Below are positions 31,695 to 35,340 of a stretch of 35,340 nt of DNA, piece by piece. The DNA comes from Bacillota bacterium (GTDB taxonomy: Bacteria > Bacillota > Clostridia > Christensenellales > Aristaeellaceae), in contig JAEYAR010000086.1 in assembly GCA_023404715.1 (NCBI GenBank), positions 1-35,340 of the forward strand, in the 5' to 3' direction. The notes under the pieces were generated by a model. The model was not told where the DNA came from. It did no database searches and saw only the letters and a list, made by a program, of their open reading frames with translations. Made by a program: the position numbers and the translations under genes. The first letter of the stretch is position 1, and each line of letters starts with the position of its first letter.

Positions 31695-32471
31695 ATGAAG
31701 TTGCTGATCCTCTCCGACTTGCACAGCAACGTAGAGGGCGCACGCGCTATCCTCGAACACGAAGGTGACGTAGACGCTCTTTATGTCGCTGGAGATCTTG
31801 TGGATTACGGTACAGATCCGGCAGCCGTGATCGACTGGGTACGCAGTCGTGGCGCGCGCTGTGTGCGCGGTAATCATGACGACAAGCTGATCGACGTATG
31901 GCGGGCAGGTCATTTTGAGAATCTGCCGCAGGACCGTTTCGCCTGGGTACATCACAACTGTCAACGCCTGACGCAGCCGTATGTGGACTTTCTGACGGAC
32001 CTGCCTACGCACCTATGCTTCACCGCGGATGGCATCGAATACCTGATGACGCACCGCTGCGGCCAAGGCTATGAGACGATCGACAGCCAATATCACTTCG
32101 ACCAATATTGGGAGGAACACTATACCCTTCCCCATACGCCGGGTGCGCAGCGGCGCATGATCTTCGGGCATAGCCACCGCCAGGTGGTGCAGCGCCACGA
32201 CAGAAACGCACTATGGCTCAACCCCGGTAGCGCGTCCTACCGTCGTCCGGACGAACCGAGCAAGGATGCCTTTTATGCGGTCATAGAGGACGGCGTCATT
32301 GACCTGCGTCACACGCCTTATAATCGCACGCCCCTCGCGCGGGAAACACAGCGCATGCGCCCCTTCCTCATGCCCGAGGAGTGGCATGTGGCCCACTTCT
32401 TTTTCTGTCAAAGCGAGGCGGACGGGCCGGACAAGCCTTGGAGTCTTCCGCCCGGCATAAAGCAGCCGTAA
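31695..32471 (+). CDS. Calcineurin-like metallophosphoesterase (258 aa)
   Basis: The two-metal phosphoesterase motifs are complete and in order: DLHSN (Asp8, His10), GDLVDYG (Asp34), GNHDD (Asn60, His61), the metal-binding His120 in LMTHRCG, and GHSHR (His159, His161). The size and order fit the YfcE/MJ0936-type phosphodiesterases that act in the cytoplasm. No signal peptide is seen. A C-terminal extension of ~60 residues (from RHTPYNRTPLAR) is not typical of the short members. AAGGGG is 8 nt before the ATG. Its place behind a sugar-binding protein suggests a role with phosphorylated sugar or in signalling, but this is inference. Confidence 0.88.
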   Translation: MKLLILSDLHSNVEGARAILEHEGDVDALYVAGDLVDYGTDPAAVIDWVRSRGARCVRGNHDDKLIDVWRAGHFENLPQDRFAWVHHNCQRLTQPYVDFLTDLPTHLCFTADGIEYLMTHRCGQGYETIDSQYHFDQYWEEHYTLPHTPGAQRRMIFGHSHRQVVQRHDRNALWLNPGSASYRRPDEPSKDAFYAVIEDGVIDLRHTPYNRTPLARETQRMRPFLMPEEWHVAHFFFCQSEADGPDKPWSLPPGIKQP

Positions 32472-32499
32472 GGCGTTTGCGCATCGCGCAAGCCATGCC
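32472..32499 (+). terminator. Weak terminator-like hairpin after the phosphoesterase gene
   Basis: TTGCGC-ATC-GCGCAA (32477-32491), flanked by GGC/GCC, forms a compact stem. CCTTTTAG lies shortly after it. The T-run is short, so termination is probably incomplete. Confidence 0.4.
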
Positions 32500-32532
32500 T
32501 TTTAGTTATCCTTAATGATGCAAAATAAGCAT

Positions 32533-32561
32533 TAGACATAATGGTTCGAGTTGTTTACAAT
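32533..32561 (+). promoter_or_regulatory. Promoter of the aldo/keto reductase operon
   Basis: TAGACA, a 17-nt spacer and TACAAT match the consensus at 5/6 positions each. Transcription would start near 32568, giving a ~95-nt leader before the reductase GTG. Confidence 0.6.
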
Positions 32562-32564
32562 ATG

Positions 32565-32593
32565 GATGTCCTTTAAAAGACATCTGCTTTTTT
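32565..32593 (+). other. Inverted repeat with T-run at the reductase transcription start
   Basis: GATGTC (32565-32570) and GACATC (32579-32584) form an inverted repeat across 8 nt, followed by TGCTTTTTT. Because the predicted start site falls inside it, it is either an operator or a terminator for transcription from upstream. A terminator would protect the reductase operon from read-through. Confidence 0.4.
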
Positions 32594-32662
32594 GTTTGAA
32601 GAAAGGGCCATTGATTAACGAAAAGGGCGGCGCCGGTCCCCGCCCCAGAGAGGAGAACCACG

Positions 32663-33655
32663 GTGAAATATGAAAAGCTGGGAAACTCCGACCTAAACGT
32701 ATCCCGTATCTGCCTTGGGTGCATGGGCTTTGGCGATGCTGCGAGCGGGCAGCACAGCTGGACGCTGGACGAGGCCGCTTCGCGCGAGGTCATCCGGCAG
32801 GCGCTGGACAGCGGTATCAATTTCTTTGATACGGCCATCGTGTATCAAAACGGCACGAGCGAGCAATACCTGGGCCGCGCGCTCAAGGATTTCGCGCGGC
32901 GGGAGGATGTGGTGGTCGCCACCAAATTCCCCGTTCGGTCGCAGGCTGAAATCGACGCGGGCGTAAATGGGCGTGAGCACGTGCGGCGGATGCTGGATCA
33001 AAGCCTGCGAAACCTGGGCATGGACTACGTCGATTTGTACATCTACCACGTATGGGACTACCAAACGCCGATGGAAGAAATTATGCAGGGGCTAAACGAC
33101 GCTGTGGTGTCGGGCAAGGCGCGCTATATCGGCATCTCCAACTGCTTTGCTTGGCAGTTGTGTAAGGCAAACGAGCTGGCCCAGCGTGAGGGCTTTGCAA
33201 AGTTTGTCTCCGTGCAGGGGCATTACAACCTGATCTTCCGCGAGGAGGAACGCGAGATGGTTCCCTATTGCCGCGCGGAAAACATCGCCCTTACGCCGTA
33301 CAGCGCGCTTGCGGGCGGGCGGCTGTCGAAGCGCCCCGGCGAGAGCTCCAAGCGGCTTGCGCAGGATAACTTCGCGCGCTTCAAGTATGACGCGACCGCC
33401 GAGCAGGACGCGCTCATCGTCCAGCGTGTGGCTGAGCTGGCGGACCGTCACGGCGTCAGCATGACGGAAATCTCGCTCGCCTGGCTGCTCTCAAAGGTAA
33501 CCTCGCCCGTGGTCGGCGCGACCAAGCAAAGCCACATTGAGGGCGCGGTCAGGGCCGTAGGTCTGACGCTGACAGCCGACGAGACCTTTTATTTGGAAGC
33601 ATGCTACGTGCCCCACAATCTGGTCGGCGTGATGGCGCAGAACAAACCGCATTAA
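32663..33655 (+). CDS. Aldo/keto reductase (330 aa)
   Basis: This is a cytoplasmic NAD(P)H-dependent oxidoreductase with a TIM barrel. The catalytic tetrad is present: Asp56 and Tyr61 (FFDTAIVYQNG), Lys88 (VVATKF) and His129 (YVDLYIYHVWD). Cofactor-binding segments follow: ISNCFAWQL, YSALAGGRLSKRPG and VVGATKQSHIEGAV. The sequence is of the YhdN/AKR11-like type that reduces aldehydes and ketones. The true substrate is unknown. The start is a GTG 7 nt after AGGAG. It is first in a four-gene run with a CMD protein, a possible cupin remnant and an exported flavodoxin. Confidence 0.93.
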   Translation: MKYEKLGNSDLNVSRICLGCMGFGDAASGQHSWTLDEAASREVIRQALDSGINFFDTAIVYQNGTSEQYLGRALKDFARREDVVVATKFPVRSQAEIDAGVNGREHVRRMLDQSLRNLGMDYVDLYIYHVWDYQTPMEEIMQGLNDAVVSGKARYIGISNCFAWQLCKANELAQREGFAKFVSVQGHYNLIFREEEREMVPYCRAENIALTPYSALAGGRLSKRPGESSKRLAQDNFARFKYDATAEQDALIVQRVAELADRHGVSMTEISLAWLLSKVTSPVVGATKQSHIEGAVRAVGLTLTADETFYLEACYVPHNLVGVMAQNKPH

Positions 33656-33668
33656 GGAGGGTTGCCAC

Positions 33669-34355
33669 TTGGATACGATTTATTTGGAGGGCTATGAACG
33701 CTTCGCCTACGAAGAGGCGGCAGACGGAGCCGCGTTGGACAAGCACACGCAGCATCTTGCTATTCTCGCCGTGCTGATCGGCTGCGGCGGTGTGGACGAG
33801 TACCGCCATATGCTCGATCGTGCACTGAAAGACGGCTTTTCCCCCGTGTCCGCAAAGGAGATCGTCTATCAGGCGACGGCGTATCTCGGCATGGGGCGCG
33901 TACGCCCCTTCCTCGCGGCGACGAACGGAGTGATGCAGGCGCGTGGCGTATCGCTTCCCTTGCCCGATCAAAGCACCACCTCGCCTAAGACGCGGCGGGA
34001 AAAGGGTACGGCGGCGCAGGTCGCTATCTTTGGCGAGGGTATGCGCGATTTCTGGCAGAAGAGCGCCATGAACCGCTGGCTGGCGGCGCATTGCTTTGGG
34101 GATCACTACACCCGCACGGGGCTAACGCTTGCGGAGCGGGAACTGATCACCTTTTGTTTCCTGTACGCGCAAGGCGGCTGCGAACCCCAGCTCATGAGCC
34201 ACATCACGGGCAATTTCAATGTCGGCAATGACGCGGAGCTGCTTCAAAAGGCGGTGTATCGCTGCGTTCCGTGGATCGGCTACCCGCGCAGCCTGAACGC
34301 CCTCGCCTGCATACAGAAAGCGATACAGCGCCAGGAAGACGAACGACATGGATAA
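33669..34355 (+). CDS. Carboxymuconolactone decarboxylase-family protein (228 aa)
   Basis: There are two CMD-type helical repeats, about residues 20-90 (HTQHLAILAVLIGCGGVDEYRHMLDRALKDG, AKEIVYQATAYLGMGR) and 128-215 (LTLAERELITFCFLYAQGGCEPQLMSHI, AVYRCVPWIGYPRSLNAL). The CxxC pair of AhpD-type peroxidase members is absent, so a redox-disulfide role is unlikely. The start is a TTG with AAGGAGGG 7 nt upstream. It follows the reductase by 13 bp. Genes of this kind are often found with aldo/keto reductases, cupins and flavodoxins, but their reaction is unknown. Confidence 0.88.
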   Translation: MDTIYLEGYERFAYEEAADGAALDKHTQHLAILAVLIGCGGVDEYRHMLDRALKDGFSPVSAKEIVYQATAYLGMGRVRPFLAATNGVMQARGVSLPLPDQSTTSPKTRREKGTAAQVAIFGEGMRDFWQKSAMNRWLAAHCFGDHYTRTGLTLAERELITFCFLYAQGGCEPQLMSHITGNFNVGNDAELLQKAVYRCVPWIGYPRSLNALACIQKAIQRQEDERHG

Positions 34356-34407
34356 ATCCTTCAGTCCCCTGTTTGGGCAGGACGTGCCCGGCGATGCTTA
34401 CCTGTAA
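34348..34407 (+). pseudogene. Cupin gene remnant (first 18-19 codons)
   Basis: The short frame overlaps the CMD gene end by 8 bp and begins MDKSFSPLFGQDVPGDAYL, then TAA. I recall cupin proteins in AKR/CMD/flavodoxin clusters that start in this way (a short polar start, LFG..., a PNDAY-like segment, then the barrel). Here the barrel is missing, and the next gene's ribosome binding site comes at once. A deletion between this point and the flavodoxin gene, keeping only the N-terminus, would explain it. It could still be a tiny coupled leader peptide. Confidence 0.4.
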
Positions 34408-34418
34408 TGAGGACAAAC

Positions 34419-35000
34419 ATGAAAAAGTACATTCCCCTGATGATCGCCCTTGCGATGCTTTTGTGCGACTGCGCGGCCTTAGCCGAGGACTTTGCTGTGA
34501 GCGGCAAACCCGTCGAGCAGAGCGATACGCTGGTGGCTTACTTCTCTGCGACGGGCACGACCGAGGCAGTCGCGCTGCTCATCGCCGAGGCCACGGGCGC
34601 GGACGTATACAAAATCGAACCCGAGATTCCTTACACCGATGCCGACCTCAACTACAACAGCGATAGCAGCCGCGCCAATCAGGAGATGAACGATCCCGCT
34701 TCCCGCCCCGCTATCGCCGGTGAAACCATCGAAAACATGGATGGCTATGACACCCTCTACCTGGGCTTCCCCATCTGGTGGGGGCAGGCTCCGCGCATCA
34801 TCAGCACCTTTATGGAAAGCTACGAGCTCGCGGGCAAGACCATCATTCCCTTCTGTACCTCGGGCGGCAGCGGCATCGGCGGCAGCCTGAGCGGTCTATG
34901 CGAGTTGGCTCCCGATGCCACGGTGCTGGACGGCGCGCGCATGAACGGCGCGACGGCGGAGACGGTCGCGGAGTGGCTAAATAGCCTCGCTTTGATGTAA
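34419..35000 (+). CDS. Exported flavodoxin (193 aa)
   Basis: A signal peptide (1-22, KKYIPLMIALAMLLCDCAALA) precedes a flavodoxin domain. The FMN phosphate loop is YFSATGTTEAVA (~41-52). The flavin-stacking segment is LYLGFPIWWGQAPRIISTFME, and the second loop is PFCTSGGSGIGGS, both hallmarks of Flavodoxin_4. Most flavodoxins are cytoplasmic, so export is notable. The cysteines in the signal do not make a proper lipobox. I take the ATG at 34419 with GAGGA 5 nt upstream. An ATG four codons earlier coincides with that site. Confidence 0.9.
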   Translation: MKKYIPLMIALAMLLCDCAALAEDFAVSGKPVEQSDTLVAYFSATGTTEAVALLIAEATGADVYKIEPEIPYTDADLNYNSDSSRANQEMNDPASRPAIAGETIENMDGYDTLYLGFPIWWGQAPRIISTFMESYELAGKTIIPFCTSGGSGIGGSLSGLCELAPDATVLDGARMNGATAETVAEWLNSLALM

Positions 35001-35089
35001 AATGGAAAAGCCCCTTTTTCGCGCCATATCTGCGTCCCAAACTGATCGACGATTATATACAAAGAAAGAAGAAATACGGGGATTCCACA

Positions 35090-35340
35090 ATGAACGACGA
35101 CGAGCTGATCAGCAAGGTGCATTCGGCAATGTATCATCAGTGCCAGGAACGGGGTTATGCCGCGCCGGTAGACGTCCTCATGGACATCGGCGTGCTATCC
35201 AAACAAAAGTACGAGGAATGACGCTTGGGCCGCGTACCTTTCTTGGAGGTAGTCTGCACGGCCAATTTCCACAAGCTCAACTTCATCATGTATCAAATTC
35301 GGGTATACGCGCAAAAAAGCGAGTTGAGTCCGTCCTATTG
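35090..35340 (+). pseudogene. Conserved clostridial hypothetical gene interrupted by TGA (right edge)
   Basis: The frame from ATG 35090 gives 43 residues (MNDDELISKVHSAMYHQCQE, then RGYAAPVDVLMDIGVLSKQK, then YEE) and stops at TGA 35219-35221. The same frame then reads on without another stop to the window edge: RLGRVPFLEVVCTANFHKLN, then FIMYQIRVYAQKSELSPS. I recall a clostridial protein family with an unbroken YE-[DN]-W-R-[FL]-G-R-V-P-[YF]-L-E segment, so the TGA sits where Trp (TGG) is expected. This is a one-base nonsense change, or a read error. GGGG lies 8 nt before the ATG. Function unknown. Confidence 0.6.

Noticed and set aside
34419..34487. Lipoprotein signal in the flavodoxin (LLCDCAA)
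   Set aside because: The residue before Cys is Leu or Asp rather than Gly/Ala/Ser, and ALA at the end of the signal gives a better ordinary cleavage site.
1..35340. CRISPR array, tRNA or rRNA genes, prophage structural genes
   Set aside because: No regularly spaced repeats, no tRNA-like cloverleaf apart from the tmRNA ends, no rRNA segments and no phage structural proteins were seen.

Overview
The window reads as a chromosomal segment of a fairly high-GC member of the Bacillota (class Clostridia). The evidence is a smpB-ssrA pair next to murA and a YwmB-like gene (the B. subtilis ywmB-murAA order), a type III glutamine synthetase, YesM/YesN two-component systems paired with LplB/LplC-type sugar transporters, and strong AGGAGG-type ribosome binding sites with some GTG/TTG starts. 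I cannot name the genus. The tmRNA encodes the proteolysis tag (A)DNSDYAFAA.

Layout. 1-2.3 kb is an AT-richer accessory patch: the 5' part of an IS1182-type transposase, a possible recombinase stub with a small mobile-element-type protein, and a lone HEPN-motif protein with its own promoter and terminators. 2.4-5.3 kb is core genome on the minus strand: tmRNA, smpB, murA and a YwmB-like gene. 5.6-7.9 kb is glnN (GSIII) behind a promoter and a leader that ends in an intrinsic terminator with a possible competing long-range pairing. 8-10.5 kb (minus) holds a DUF3795 protein, a GNAT acetyltransferase and an unusual pair of exported cysteine-rich TSCPD-domain proteins, one fused to an FMN-binding domain and one with a Tat signal. 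Divergent from the pair is an OmpR-type regulator/kinase pair (10.8-12.9 kb). An AraC regulator with an effector domain and a second GNAT follow.

14.6-24.7 kb is carbohydrate cluster 1: two cytoplasmic GH32-type hydrolases diverge from a YesN/YesM system, two permeases and a solute-binding protein. 24.9-32.5 kb is carbohydrate cluster 2: two permeases, a short YesN regulator, an inverted YesM kinase, a solute-binding protein and a metallophosphoesterase. Its two plus-strand promoters share an exact 14-bp element placed 33 bp before the -10 in both, which I read as the regulator's binding site. Neither cluster has an ABC ATPase, so a shared MsmX-type ATPase encoded elsewhere is expected.

32.5-35.3 kb carries an aldo/keto reductase, a carboxymuconolactone decarboxylase-family protein, what looks like an 18-codon cupin remnant and an exported flavodoxin. 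At the right edge is a conserved hypothetical gene interrupted by TGA where I expect a Trp codon. The most promising undescribed items are the TSCPD/FMN/Tat pair with its two-component system, the shared operator of cluster 2, and the glnN leader.
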